Positions 24,880 to 33,927 of a DNA stretch of 53,508 nt are shown in pieces. The first letter of the stretch is position 1, and each line of letters starts with the position of its first letter. The notes under the pieces are model-generated. The model was not told where the DNA came from. It did not search any database and was given only the letters and a program-made list of their open reading frames with translations. The stretch is taken from positions 1 to 53,508 of the IMG/VR virus record IMGVR_UViG_3300006028_000005, one strand, 5' to 3'. The translations under genes and the position numbers were made by a program. The stretch is from a virus.

Positions 24880-25071
24880 ATGGCAAAGCAAAAGAAAACG
24901 CTCGACATTCAGCGCAGTTTTAACAAGCGTTCATTCGTTCTTTCAAAAGAAAAAATGGCTGAAATATTCAAACGCCATGATTTAACGTGGTGGCTCGAAC
25001 AAGAAAGCCATTATGATAACGGCGAAAGCGAATTAGTAATAAGGTTACATATTGCTAAAAACTTAGATTAA
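24880..25071 (+). CDS. Hypothetical basic protein
   Basis: The 63-residue protein has a Lys/Arg-rich N-terminus and a helix EKMAEIFKRHDLTWWLEQE. It begins 1 nt after the previous stop. No family is recognised. Confidence 0.65.
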   Translation: MAKQKKTLDIQRSFNKRSFVLSKEKMAEIFKRHDLTWWLEQESHYDNGESELVIRLHIAKNLD

Positions 25072-25072
25072 C

Positions 25073-25183
25073 ATGAAAGAGTTTCTACACAATGCAATAG
25101 GTCATCCGCTATTGGCTATTTGCAACGCTATAGGAGCGTACAGATTAGGTACTTTTATACATGATAAAGTGTTTAAGTTTTAA
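25073..25183 (+). CDS. 36-residue peptide
   Basis: MKEFLHNAIGHPLLAICNAIGAYRLGTFIHDKVFKF is amphipathic with a moderately hydrophobic centre. It begins 1 nt after the previous stop and is followed by a terminator. Its function is unknown; it may be membrane-active. Confidence 0.5.
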   Translation: MKEFLHNAIGHPLLAICNAIGAYRLGTFIHDKVFKF

Positions 25184-25217
25184 AAACATTTAGCTCAAAC
25201 TAAATTTAAAAGGTGAG

Positions 25218-25249
25218 GCCGTGCGATTCCCAGCGTACGGCTTTTTTTT
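25218..25249 (+). terminator. Rho-independent terminator
   Basis: GCCGTGCG (25218-25225) pairs with CGTACGGC (25234-25241), one G-U, then eight Ts. It separates the small-gene block from the tape measure. Confidence 0.85.
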
Positions 25250-25264
25250 GTCCTTTAATATTTA

Positions 25265-25272
25265 TACCTTTA
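25265..25272 (+). promoter_or_regulatory. -7 box before tape measure (TACCTTTA)
   Basis: TACCTTTA ends 4 nt before the ATG at 25277. It restarts transcription just after the terminator at 25218. The -33 element is not clear. Confidence 0.5.
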
Positions 25273-25276
25273 AGCC

Positions 25277-27241
25277 ATGTCATTAAACGTACAAGTCGGA
25301 GCAGATGTAAGCGCGTTTCAAGCCGGGATGAAGCAGGTTGAGGCCGGTGCAAAGAGTGCTGCAAATACAGTCAGTCGCGAGTTATCAGATGCAGCGATGC
25401 AAACAGATAAGTTAGGCGGTGCTGCATTGTCATCCTCAATGAAAATGATGCAGATGCGTTCTGGGATATCTGCGGCAAGGGATGGTGTATTAGCATTTAC
25501 CGTTGGTGGGCAGGCGGCTGAAAGGTCGCTATTAGCAATGGGTCACCACATTAACTCTCTTGTTAATGAAACAGGATCATTTAAAGGCGCAATGCAAGCA
25601 ATGGGTTCATCCCTACTTGGTCCCGGTGGTATAATATTAGGGCTGTCATTGGCTGTTGAATTGTTTTTAAAATGGAAAGACCGCCAAAAAGAGGCCACAC
25701 AAACTCAAACCGAGTTTCAAAAAGCATTAGAAAGCAGTGTAAAAACAGCGGCAGACGAACTTTCGCATTTAACTATACTTTACCAAGCATCACAAAACGA
25801 TGCACTGTCAAGACAGCAACGTTTAGAGGCCGTAAGGGAATTACAAAAAGAATACCCGGCGTATTTTGGTAATATGTCTAAAGAAGCGATATTGGCGGGA
25901 GAGGCAGCCGGGGCGTATGATAGACTATCGAACTCAATCATTAATTCAGCGGCGGCAAAGGCCGGACAGGACGCATTAGCCGAACAAATAAAACCATTAA
26001 TTCAATTGCAAGCCGCGCTTCAAACAAACGAACGTGAGGCAAACGAATCATGGGCGCGTAGAAAGCGAATGTATGACGAGCAAAAAGCGGCAGAAGAAAA
26101 AGCTAAGGCCGCTGCCGACAGTACCGGACTAAGAACACCAACAGCGCCTAATACAATGCCTGGATTTCGCCCGGTAAGTAATAAAGGGCTGCCATTATTT
26201 AATAACCAAAATACGGGTTTTATAACATTGCAAAATGGTGATGTGCAATCGTTGGATGATTATAAAAAAGAAATTCAGAATAAGATAAAAGATAACGCCG
26301 CTGCCATACAAGCAATGATTGAACAGTATGGTATTCAAACTTTGATTAAAAATCAGGGGTTAAAGGACGAAAAAGCGAAACCGGAAAAGTCGGCGCTTGA
26401 ATTACTACAAAAAGAATTAACTGCTGCCGAAACAGCTTTGCAAAACTCAATTTTTGCCGGCAAAACATCCGCCGAAGACGCTACATCCCCGTTAGTTCGC
26501 CGCGTTAATGCCGCAACCGAAGCTATACGCAAGTTTAAGGCCGAAATGGAACAAGCTACAGAGGGAATTGGGGCGCATAACTTTACTTTGGGGGATAGCA
26601 GGAACGCGGTTAAGCCATCAACTGCCGGAGACACATTCGGTAACGGAGCAAGCGATATTACAAGTATGCAAAAAACCATTGCAGCATATAAAGAATATGG
26701 CGATATGCTTGTTTCCGGCAGGACAAAGCAAATTGCGTTTGATAAGGAATTAAAGAATGACGCTAAGGCAGGGCAAGAAGTCGCCCGCGTTTTTGGCGAT
26801 GGACTTATGAACGCGTTCCAACAAGCACTAAGCGGCACAGCTTCTTTTGTTTCGGCTATGGGGCAATTTCTATTACAACTGATTGAGAAACTAATCGCAG
26901 CCGCCGCAGCCGCCGCAGTTTTAGCGGTTCTGTTGAAAGCGACTGGTTTTGGTGCTGCATTAGGCGGCGCTGGTTCTTTCGGTTCGCTGTTTGGCTCACT
27001 AAGCGGTTTAACGGCGCTTATACCACAACACGCAAGCGGCGGCATCTTCACACAAGCCCACGTTGGCATGTTTGGTGAGGCTGGCCCCGAAGCAATAGTA
27101 ACACCCAAACACTTACAGGACTTTGCAGGGATATCGGGTGGCGGTTCTCAAAAGGTACAAATTGAACCATTTCAAATCGGCGCTGAAATGTGGTTTAGGC
27201 AAACATCTCGCACAAATAAACGCATAGGCAGGACATCATAA
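25277..27241 (+). CDS. Tail tape measure protein
   Basis: The 654-residue protein has an Ala/Lys/Glu-rich helical body, a start VQVGADVSAFQAGMKQVEAGA typical of tape measures, a hydrophobic Ala/Leu-rich stretch (about 530-585) and the common C-terminal HVGMFGEAGPEAIVTPKHL. It sets the tail length. At about 1.5 angstrom per residue the tail would be near 100 nm. It is the longest gene before the tip. Confidence 0.93.
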   Translation: MSLNVQVGADVSAFQAGMKQVEAGAKSAANTVSRELSDAAMQTDKLGGAALSSSMKMMQMRSGISAARDGVLAFTVGGQAAERSLLAMGHHINSLVNETGSFKGAMQAMGSSLLGPGGIILGLSLAVELFLKWKDRQKEATQTQTEFQKALESSVKTAADELSHLTILYQASQNDALSRQQRLEAVRELQKEYPAYFGNMSKEAILAGEAAGAYDRLSNSIINSAAAKAGQDALAEQIKPLIQLQAALQTNEREANESWARRKRMYDEQKAAEEKAKAAADSTGLRTPTAPNTMPGFRPVSNKGLPLFNNQNTGFITLQNGDVQSLDDYKKEIQNKIKDNAAAIQAMIEQYGIQTLIKNQGLKDEKAKPEKSALELLQKELTAAETALQNSIFAGKTSAEDATSPLVRRVNAATEAIRKFKAEMEQATEGIGAHNFTLGDSRNAVKPSTAGDTFGNGASDITSMQKTIAAYKEYGDMLVSGRTKQIAFDKELKNDAKAGQEVARVFGDGLMNAFQQALSGTASFVSAMGQFLLQLIEKLIAAAAAAAVLAVLLKATGFGAALGGAGSFGSLFGSLSGLTALIPQHASGGIFTQAHVGMFGEAGPEAIVTPKHLQDFAGISGGGSQKVQIEPFQIGAEMWFRQTSRTNKRIGRTS

Positions 27242-27265
27242 CAAACACCGAACCGACAGTATAAC

Positions 27266-30007
27266 ATGGCATACGTAACCCTTTACACTTTTTTCCGCCC
27301 GGCTTCATATCTTGGCCCCGATGCGCTTGTTACTGTTATTCGTGATGATACTGATTTAACATTCATTGATTTTTACACAACATCGGCAATAGGAGGGCCG
27401 GGACAGCCGCCCGAAGGAACGACAATTAGTGTTATTTGCGAGGGAACTACAAAGTACACATATAAAGTCAAATCAACGTTCCCATACGCTACTTATGAAA
27501 CAGAAGTAAACTCATACTATTGCGGATATACACCGCCAACTTGTGATATATTCATAAAGTCGTTTAAAAAGACTGATGAAACAGGTGTTGGCGCTAATGA
27601 TGGAACTGCAAATTTATTCGCAGTTAGTTCTTTTGCGCCGATAACTTACTATTTATACGACCATTTAGGGGTGCTTATCACAAGCAATGCAATCGGTTTA
27701 TTCGCAGGACTTGCCCCCGGAGATTATTCGATTAAAGCAGTAGATACCAACCCATGCACAGTTGAACAGTTTTTTACTATCGTTGCTTATGATCCGTCAT
27801 TGACCCGGTGTAAATATCGCATGCAATTCAAGTCAATATTGGGCGGCGTTACTTACAGGCTTGATTTTTTAGACCAAAAACACCAATACGACCCGGCGAC
27901 ACATCCTATATATTTAGATGGTACAGATACGCCATTGAAAAAAACCACTGCCAATCCTAACGAAGATAAAACCGAGCCGATATTAGCGACAACGCTTGAT
28001 ATTAATATTTGGCATACCGGTATAATTAATGTTGAGAATGAATTTGCAAAGGTTGATGAGCGTACATGGTTTATGCAGTTGTATAAAAATAATGTTTTAG
28101 ATTTTCAAGGCTGGCTATTGCCAGACCAAATTAATGATAACTACGCAGATCCAAACTATCCGCTATCGTTTACGGCAACAGACGGGTTGGCATCGTTGAA
28201 GGGTTCTAATTTTGGCGACCCTACAATATTTACCATTGATAGCAACGGCAATAAGGTTTATACGCAGCTTTACGGGCTGTTTGGGTGGTCTTATCTTGTT
28301 CGCGTGTGCCTTGACTGGCTCAACTATGATTACGGCAATACAACGATTGTAAGCTCGTTGCAGAACGCCGGTGCATATGATGAGCAGTTTTGGTCGAACG
28401 TGTCAACATGGGGGGATAATTACTATGACAGCAGTGGTAATCCGTTAGATGTTTATTCGGCGCTTTCAAATTTGTTAAAATCAGTTAAGCTCACAATATG
28501 CCAAGTTAACGGCGCGTTTGTGCTTTGTAATTGGAATGACCTTTGGTATATAGATAAAGGATTGCAGGCGGCTGATTATAATTTAGCGTTCTATACTTTC
28601 AATGCTGATATGTCGGGGATTATTAACACCGGAGTTAATCAACCAGCGTTAATGCCTATTGGTGCAACTAGAATATTAAAGCCAATTAAACCCATGCAAA
28701 CCATTAATTATGATTTGTCATTCGGCATTATGAAAGCCGTTGTTGATTTCTCAATACTGGCTTTGTTATACGAAAATCCATCTTTTGAGATTGGCGCTGT
28801 GCAAGGCGACTTACCGCCGGATTATAATCATTCGGAGGGAACTATAACGGCTTACTTAAACCACGACCCGGTTACATCAACTATCGGTAGCGGGGCGTAT
28901 GATGGTGAATGGGAGATAAAGGTGCAAGGAAGCGGTATTCCATCACCTGTAAATAGCTTCTTTGAAAACCCATCGCCGTTTTTTAATGTTGACCAGGCTA
29001 ATAAGTTATTGAATATTTCTTTTGTTTGGAAAGTTCCGCCAAATAGTAATACTTTGTTTGGTAACGCTATGGGTTATGTGTTTTCGTTCGTTGCAATATA
29101 CATCGATGCAAGCAGTGGTAATGCGTATTTCTTAAAGCCAACACCGGCTAAATCAATTTCGTACTTTGACTATGCAAGCAACGGGCATCACCCGCCTAAT
29201 CAACCATCTCAAACAATATGGGAACATTTAAGCGATACGTATTATACCGAAGGCGATGCGTGTAGTATTAAGGGTATACCAACTACTGATTATATAGGCT
29301 GGCAGTCATATTCTATTACCGCACCTATATTTCCGGAGTCGCAAATTGGAACGGTAAGCGTTCGTTTTTACGGTGTTAAGGCTCAGTTATATGACACCTC
29401 TAAGTATTTGCTATTGGGATTTGATAACCCGATATTCAGGGATAGTTTCTTTATTGATGTTGACACAACAGACCCCGGTTATTATTTGTTAGACCAATTA
29501 AATATAACATTGAGCGATGCGTCAACCTCAACCAATCTTCAAATTGGTGAAACGCATACGGTAACGAACGTGACCAACTATAGCAAGGCTGAAACAAAAC
29601 AAATTGATTTAACGCTATTCACATACTCTCCAAATAAACGCTTAGCCGGGCAGTTTATGTACGGGTTGACTTATGATACTGCTGTTACCATGAATGCGCT
29701 AAAGTTTAAGCTGCAAACTACGGCGTTAAAAGGCCGTTTACCGATGGCTGTAATCAATTCATGGGCGCGGACATATCAACAGCCGATGAACATTTTTGAA
29801 GGGGAAATTAAGGCGGATAACGTGCCATTTTACGGTGTTTACCAATTGGATGGCTATGATGGATTATTGTTTTATCCATTTAGCGTATCGGCTGATTTAC
29901 GAAATTCAGAAGTTCATATTGTTATAGTCGCCTTTGATGATAGCGATGCACAGGTGATTTATAATTATACGGCGAAATACCAGAGAAATTCCCGCGAAAA
30001 TGGTTAA
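27266..30007 (+). CDS. Large tail tip / baseplate protein
   Basis: The 913-residue protein is beta-rich throughout with no membrane segment. Residues 90-175 look like a small Ig- or SprB-type domain (ITYYLYDHLGVLI, LAPGDYSIKAVDTNPC). The region near 260-300 (ERTWFMQLYKNNVLDFQGWLLPDQINDNY) recurs in tail proteins of Bacteroidetes phages. It comes right after the tape measure, where Dit/Tal-type proteins lie. It probably carries distal tail and host-contact functions. Confidence 0.75.
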   Translation: MAYVTLYTFFRPASYLGPDALVTVIRDDTDLTFIDFYTTSAIGGPGQPPEGTTISVICEGTTKYTYKVKSTFPYATYETEVNSYYCGYTPPTCDIFIKSFKKTDETGVGANDGTANLFAVSSFAPITYYLYDHLGVLITSNAIGLFAGLAPGDYSIKAVDTNPCTVEQFFTIVAYDPSLTRCKYRMQFKSILGGVTYRLDFLDQKHQYDPATHPIYLDGTDTPLKKTTANPNEDKTEPILATTLDINIWHTGIINVENEFAKVDERTWFMQLYKNNVLDFQGWLLPDQINDNYADPNYPLSFTATDGLASLKGSNFGDPTIFTIDSNGNKVYTQLYGLFGWSYLVRVCLDWLNYDYGNTTIVSSLQNAGAYDEQFWSNVSTWGDNYYDSSGNPLDVYSALSNLLKSVKLTICQVNGAFVLCNWNDLWYIDKGLQAADYNLAFYTFNADMSGIINTGVNQPALMPIGATRILKPIKPMQTINYDLSFGIMKAVVDFSILALLYENPSFEIGAVQGDLPPDYNHSEGTITAYLNHDPVTSTIGSGAYDGEWEIKVQGSGIPSPVNSFFENPSPFFNVDQANKLLNISFVWKVPPNSNTLFGNAMGYVFSFVAIYIDASSGNAYFLKPTPAKSISYFDYASNGHHPPNQPSQTIWEHLSDTYYTEGDACSIKGIPTTDYIGWQSYSITAPIFPESQIGTVSVRFYGVKAQLYDTSKYLLLGFDNPIFRDSFFIDVDTTDPGYYLLDQLNITLSDASTSTNLQIGETHTVTNVTNYSKAETKQIDLTLFTYSPNKRLAGQFMYGLTYDTAVTMNALKFKLQTTALKGRLPMAVINSWARTYQQPMNIFEGEIKADNVPFYGVYQLDGYDGLLFYPFSVSADLRNSEVHIVIVAFDDSDAQVIYNYTAKYQRNSRENG

Positions 30008-30032
30008 ATATTTTTTATATCTTTAAACCGAA

Positions 30033-30626
30033 ATGAGCAAGTTACTAACCGGGCAGGATTTTTTTCTATATTATGTCATAAACGGCTATAATCAACTTGC
30101 TGCCCATGCTACCGATGTAACACTTTCTTATACCTCTGAAACGACTGAAACAACAACAAAAGACGGGTTAAAAGGCAAGACCTATGACTATAGGGGGAAG
30201 TATGGTTATACGGTATCACTCAAAGGCATCACCAACTTTATTGATATTGCTAACATAGGCCAATTTCAATTAGCTCTGATGCAATCAGTTAAAATGCCAT
30301 TTATATTCCGGGATGCAAATGAGGTGCAATATACCGGAACTGTATTAATTACAGGTGTTGACCTTGATACGCCAAATGCAGCAATGAGTACGTTTACAAA
30401 TAACATGCTTGGTGATGGTGATATTGTTCCTATATTTTACGATATACCGCCAACACCTCCGGGTTCGTCCGTTTCAATTATTGACCAATTTGGGGCGTTG
30501 ATTGCGTCGGTTTTAGCGCCGGGAACTTATGGGGTGTTAAGGTTTGATACGATTGATTTACACAGCTTTAACCCAGGAACTGATACTGAAATAATCCCAC
30601 CATTAATTATAATGCAAGCATCATGA
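30033..30626 (+). CDS. Second tail-tube-like protein
   Basis: The 197-residue protein starts LLTGQDFFLYYVING, comparable to GRNFFVYNG in the tube protein. It continues with TSETTETTTKDGLKGKTYDYRGKYGYTVSLKG and the strand VQYTGTVLITGVDLDTPN, the same order as in the tube protein. An extra C-terminal domain follows from about residue 140. It is probably a paralogue placed at the tail tip. TATCTTTA at 30018-30025 precedes the ATG by 7 nt. Confidence 0.7.
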   Translation: MSKLLTGQDFFLYYVINGYNQLAAHATDVTLSYTSETTETTTKDGLKGKTYDYRGKYGYTVSLKGITNFIDIANIGQFQLALMQSVKMPFIFRDANEVQYTGTVLITGVDLDTPNAAMSTFTNNMLGDGDIVPIFYDIPPTPPGSSVSIIDQFGALIASVLAPGTYGVLRFDTIDLHSFNPGTDTEIIPPLIIMQAS

Positions 30627-31069
30627 GTATAGTAATTGAGGGTAGGCTTTTAGAAAACAGATTTACAACGGCTCAATGGGCTGCATCAACTGTTATTTTA
30701 AAAGATAGGGTATGGGGGCATGAAGTAGATGATTCTGGCAATCCGGTAGGTTCAAAAATGGGGAACGGGGTTGATTTATGGGCTGCGTTGCCATATTGGT
30801 ATACAGGTGCAGGGACTAACGTTGTTCAAAAATCATTTACAGCGCAAACGGGGTTGACTATTAACTGGCAGACTGATTTAGCTGATGGTGTTCATACTTA
30901 CGCTGCTTTGTTAGGTAATTATTTCCCGCGTCCTGTAGTTGCTTTGCTATCATCTGGTAGTGATTATGTTTATCCTGGTACTTTACCGGCTGTCAACTAT
31001 TCATCGGGGTTGATTAACACGGTAGTATTTGACTGGGGAGTTTCATCCGACGGATATATTCGCTTCTAA
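30623..31069 (+). CDS. Minor tail protein with Mtd N-terminal-like motif
   Basis: The 148-residue protein starts RLLENRFTTAQWAAS, then GHEVDDSGNPVGSKMGNGVDLWAALPYW near residue 32-62. This is the pattern seen at the start of many tail fibres (Mtd_N-like; TAAQWAA...GDGVTxWxxLPY). A beta-rich C-terminus follows. No reverse transcriptase or variable repeat was seen, so it is not evidence for a diversity system. Confidence 0.7.
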   Translation: MSIVIEGRLLENRFTTAQWAASTVILKDRVWGHEVDDSGNPVGSKMGNGVDLWAALPYWYTGAGTNVVQKSFTAQTGLTINWQTDLADGVHTYAALLGNYFPRPVVALLSSGSDYVYPGTLPAVNYSSGLINTVVFDWGVSSDGYIRF

Positions 31070-31071
31070 AA

Positions 31072-31103
31072 ACCCCGCCATATCACTCGCTGACAGGCGG
31101 GGT
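31072..31103 (+). terminator. GC-rich terminator hairpin
   Basis: ACCCCGCC (31072-31079) pairs with GGCGGGGT (31096-31103) over a 16-nt loop, 2 nt after the tail gene stop. It lies between convergent transcription units and lacks a long T run. Confidence 0.65.
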
Positions 31104-31150
31104 AAACCAATTTAACATTATGAAGTGCGCTTAGGACAGCGCGGGATGAG

Positions 31151-31351
31151 CTATAATATTGAAATTACTTTTTTAAGTGCGTAAGCAAAGCCATTATCTT
31201 CACTATCAGCGATAATACCCATATTTCCGTTACGGGGTAAATTGTAATCGCTGTATTGTAATTTTAGTATCTTGCTTACAAGTTGCTCTTTGTAATTATC
31301 AATTACATGTTTTTTGAACTTTTCCAGTTCTTCAAATTCGTTAATATTCAT
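31151..31351 (-). CDS. Hypothetical small protein
   Basis: The 66-residue acidic protein has a helical start (INEFEELEKFKKHVIDNYKE). It is the last gene of the minus-strand island. Its ATG overlaps the stop of the next upstream ORF by 1 nt. No family is recognised. Confidence 0.65.
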   Translation of the reverse strand: MNINEFEELEKFKKHVIDNYKEQLVSKILKLQYSDYNLPRNGNMGIIADSEDNGFAYALKKVISIL

Positions 31352-31446
31352 TATCTTCTAAATTTAAATTCTTTTTCAATCAAAAACATCCCCACCAAAC
31401 AAATTAGGGTGAGGGCGTAGGCTTGTAGTGTAGTGAGTGGTTTCAT
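31351..31446 (-). CDS. 31-residue membrane peptide
   Basis: The peptide has one hydrophobic stretch (AYALTLICLVGMFLI) and a basic tail. It overlaps the 31443 ORF by 4 nt at its start. It is one of three consecutive tiny membrane ORFs, which supports translation. Confidence 0.5.
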   Translation of the reverse strand: MKPLTTLQAYALTLICLVGMFLIEKEFKFRR

Positions 31447-31568
31447 ATTAGCCCCAGGCAAATTAAAATTATCAAAACCCAACCTAATATAAATATTGGT
31501 ATAAAGGTGACTTTAGCCCATAACGGGTAATTGCCTATGTTTTGTCGGAAGTCCGTTGCTGCTTTCAT
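31443..31568 (-). CDS. 41-residue membrane peptide
   Basis: The ORF has a polar N-terminus and a hydrophobic C-terminal segment (FIPIFILGWVLIILICLGLI). ATGA overlaps tie it to both neighbours. The function is unknown. Confidence 0.55.
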   Translation of the reverse strand: MKAATDFRQNIGNYPLWAKVTFIPIFILGWVLIILICLGLI

Positions 31569-31666
31569 AACTCCTCCCTCACAAACTTCCAACAAGTTTT
31601 AAAAGCGATACAGAATACCGGTATCATTTGTCCAATAGCGCCGAGTAGGATTAGGGTTGTTCTCAT
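31565..31666 (-). CDS. 33-residue membrane peptide
   Basis: It has a hydrophobic core (TLILLGAIGQMIPVFCIAF) and a basic C-terminus. ATGA overlaps tie it to both neighbours. The function is unknown. Confidence 0.5.
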   Translation of the reverse strand: MRTTLILLGAIGQMIPVFCIAFKTCWKFVREEL

Positions 31667-32052
31667 GATAGTTCGAGTGTTGGTGATTTGTGAATATCCG
31701 ATATATTTATAGTTTCAATAACTGAATTTGGTAATGTTATTTCAAAATCAATAAGAGTCATTCTAAGACGTTTTTTAGGCTCACTATACTTAGCGTCAAA
31801 GCGAGTTATAAAGTCTTTTGCGCGTTTTGGAAGCACAATTGTTGTGGTTTCACTATCGTAGATTAAAACTGATGTCCCCGGATAATATTTAGGGAACGGA
31901 TTAATATAGTCACACTCAACAACCGCATCCGGCATTATATCCCTAATGGCTAATGAAATAGCACAGTTTTTATTTATGTCGGTTATTCCTGTAGTGCCGC
32001 ACATCATTGACTGTCTTAATATTTCCCTTGTTATTTTGATTTTAAGTTTCAT
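31663..32052 (-). CDS. Hypothetical protein
   Basis: The 129-residue protein has a helical N-terminal third (CAISLAIRDIMPDAVVECDYINPF) and a C-terminal part with alternating hydrophobics. It resembles unnamed proteins of Bacteroidetes phages. The 70-nt gap upstream holds nothing recognisable. Confidence 0.7.
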   Translation of the reverse strand: MKLKIKITREILRQSMMCGTTGITDINKNCAISLAIRDIMPDAVVECDYINPFPKYYPGTSVLIYDSETTTIVLPKRAKDFITRFDAKYSEPKKRLRMTLIDFEITLPNSVIETINISDIHKSPTLELS

Positions 32053-32122
32053 TTTATCTCGTTTTTAATTTTCCTTACTTTCCCCACCTTTACCACCTCA
32101 TTACAAATGGTGCAGTGGGTTG

Positions 32123-32419
32123 TTATAAATCGTTGTATTTTTTTATTATCTGTAACATAGCAGTGAAGTATTCAGATTTTTGTTCATTAGACATATCTGA
32201 ATTTTCCTTTATTATTTGCTTAATTTCGCTAAGCCCAATAGATAGGTCAGATTTGTTTTTTAAAAAATCAGTCACTATAAGATGTGCTTGCAACGCTCCT
32301 TCAACAGCTATTTTATTGGCTATTGAAATGCAATCTTCTCTTGAAATGTGTATAAACGAGCCATCCTCTAATTTAAAAGACATTAGACTGTTTAGCGTAG
32401 TTATTGGGGTTGTGTTCAT
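32123..32419 (-). CDS. Hypothetical protein
   Basis: The 98-residue protein is helical (ANKIAVEGALQAHLIVTDFL, IKQIIKENSDMSNEQKSEYF). It overlaps the upstream gene by 4 nt. No family is recognised. Confidence 0.65.
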   Translation of the reverse strand: MNTTPITTLNSLMSFKLEDGSFIHISREDCISIANKIAVEGALQAHLIVTDFLKNKSDLSIGLSEIKQIIKENSDMSNEQKSEYFTAMLQIIKKYNDL

Positions 32420-32574
32420 ATCAATTGTAATCGTTTAAATTCGTTCGACTTCTTTAATGTACATCCCGGATAGTAAACGTGTATCATTGCGCGTAAACAT
32501 TCCTTTGCAATTTTATTTTCATCCAATTTCCTCACCCATTTTTCATGGGCTATTTTGCAGGCGGTTGGGGTCAT
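32416..32574 (-). CDS. 52-residue hypothetical protein
   Basis: The protein is basic with HEKWVRKLDENKIAKECLRAM helical content. It is linked by ATGA overlaps to the gene on each side, which supports it as real. No family is recognised. Confidence 0.6.
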   Translation of the reverse strand: MTPTACKIAHEKWVRKLDENKIAKECLRAMIHVYYPGCTLKKSNEFKRLQLI

Positions 32575-33080
32575 AATAGTTCGGGGTGTTGGTAGATGTT
32601 TCCGATTAAGCGAAGATTTTTATTTGACAGATATCTCAAAAAATGAATAGCATCGCCTTCTTTTTGGAAATACGGTTTGTTGCCATTTTCAACCTCGTAC
32701 CCAAACCATTCGTTTTCTGTTATCTTATTGCCTTTTTTTAGGAAATAGATTAAGATTTTGGTTTGCAGGTATTCAGAGGGAACAATGTGTATAAGTAATT
32801 GGTCTGCGCCTTTTTGCTTCATTATTTCACCAGCGGTAGAATTATGAAAACCGTCTTCGACATAATCGAATAAGAGTATATCATCTTCATACCACTCATC
32901 TACTCCGTTTTTGTCTTTCAGGCCAGTGAATTGCATTAACTCTACTGGTTGGCCTTGTGCCGCATAGCCTAAGCAATCGCCTATTTTATCATCATAAAGC
33001 ATCCGTGGTTCTATGGCGGTAAATTTACCTTTTGCGGAATATCCTTTATGCCACGCCCTAAATTTTATTTCTCTTTTCAT
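32571..33080 (-). CDS. YopX-family protein
   Basis: The 169-residue protein starts KREIKFRAWHKGY, has MQFTGLKDKNGVDEWYEDDI near residues 49-68 and ends IGNIYQHPELL. These are the YopX signature. Length is normal. YopX proteins are common in Gram-positive and Bacteroidetes phages, with no proven function. A second copy lies at 42773 on the other strand. Confidence 0.88.
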   Translation of the reverse strand: MKREIKFRAWHKGYSAKGKFTAIEPRMLYDDKIGDCLGYAAQGQPVELMQFTGLKDKNGVDEWYEDDILLFDYVEDGFHNSTAGEIMKQKGADQLLIHIVPSEYLQTKILIYFLKKGNKITENEWFGYEVENGNKPYFQKEGDAIHFLRYLSNKNLRLIGNIYQHPELL

Positions 33081-33238
33081 ATAAACAAATCAGCATAAAT
33101 CATCAATAGTCTCCTAAACTTTGTCACCGGAGGAAACATTTCAGGGTAGTCGTTAATTGCGCCTGCGAGCGTTTGCACATCTTCAAGGCAATTGGCGTTG
33201 TCGAGCAGGTCGAGAACTTCGTCGTGGCGGTATTTCAT
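33077..33238 (-). CDS. 53-residue hypothetical protein
   Basis: The protein is helical (KYRHDEVLDLLDNANCLED). ATGA overlaps link it to YopX downstream and to the 33235 gene upstream. No family is recognised. Confidence 0.6.
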   Translation of the reverse strand: MKYRHDEVLDLLDNANCLEDVQTLAGAINDYPEMFPPVTKFRRLLMIYADLFI

Positions 33239-33432
33239 GATATAAGTTTTTCGTAAATTGCATCATTACTCATTTCTGCATTACCTTGAATTGATTCCAT
33301 ATTGAAATCCTCGGTGGTATTTTGGAATGAGTACATAATGGCATCTCTTACCAAATCTTCAAGGTCTGATTTGCAACCAACCCAAAGATTATCTATGCAA
33401 GCATCTTCAATTAATCTTTTTGGTGTTTTCAT
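33235..33432 (-). CDS. Hypothetical protein
   Basis: The 65-residue acidic protein starts MKTPKRLIEDACIDNLWVGC. A longer frame to 33477 runs into the previous gene with low-complexity sequence, so 33432, with its ATGA overlap, is chosen. No family is recognised. Confidence 0.6.
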   Translation of the reverse strand: MKTPKRLIEDACIDNLWVGCKSDLEDLVRDAIMYSFQNTTEDFNMESIQGNAEMSNDAIYEKLIS

Positions 33433-33686
33433 GATATAATCCCTTTCACCTCGTCCACCACCATTTCTGGGCGGCAAGCATAAAGTTCAACCTTAAAATA
33501 TATTTTAGCACACTCAAGCATTGTTGATGGGCTTGTAAGCATACCGTTTTCAAGTTTACGCTCCATATCCTCAATGAATGCCATTGCGCGTTCCTGCGGG
33601 GACAGGATTGAGTAGTATTCATTTCCGCGTACTTTATAGGCATCTCCACTAAATGGATACGCTTTGCCTTTTTTTGATGTGCTCAT
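33429..33686 (-). CDS. Hypothetical protein
   Basis: The 85-residue protein has a polar start, a helix SPQERAMAFIEDMERKLENG and a C-terminal helix. It lies 2 nt after the stop of the wHTH-like gene. No family is recognised. Confidence 0.65.
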   Translation of the reverse strand: MSTSKKGKAYPFSGDAYKVRGNEYYSILSPQERAMAFIEDMERKLENGMLTSPSTMLECAKIYFKVELYACRPEMVVDEVKGIIS

Positions 33687-33688
33687 GG

Positions 33689-33925
33689 TTATTTAATGGT
33701 TTTAATGCCCCGGTTTGTAATTGTGTAGTAATCGGTTTTATTTTCCTGATTAGTTCTGCTAATCATCCCTAAACCAAGCAATTTATAAAATGTTAAATTA
33801 CTCATTGATGTTGGCACATCATTTATAACCAAAAAAGATTTTTGTTTTCGGCTACTTATGTTTTCAACTTTTATGTGCGCGCCATCTTTCATTTTTGATA
33901 GCATCCATTCTTGTGTAATTGTCAT
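33689..33925 (-). CDS. Winged-helix-like small protein
   Basis: The 78-residue protein ends FYKLLGLGMISRTNQENKTDYYTITNRGIKTIK. A helix followed by a beta hairpin rich in basic and Tyr residues resembles the wing of winged-helix regulators. DNA binding is a possibility only. Confidence 0.6.
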   Translation of the reverse strand: MTITQEWMLSKMKDGAHIKVENISSRKQKSFLVINDVPTSMSNLTFYKLLGLGMISRTNQENKTDYYTITNRGIKTIK

Positions 33926-33927
33926 AG

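Noticed and set aside
26353-27108. 251-codon minus-strand ORF within the tape measure
   Set aside because: It is antisense to an Ala-rich gene, which keeps the opposite frame open. It has no promoter or family features.
30623-31069. Possible diversity-generating retroelement because of the Mtd-like N-terminus
   Set aside because: No reverse transcriptase or template/variable repeat pair was found. The motif is common in ordinary tail proteins.
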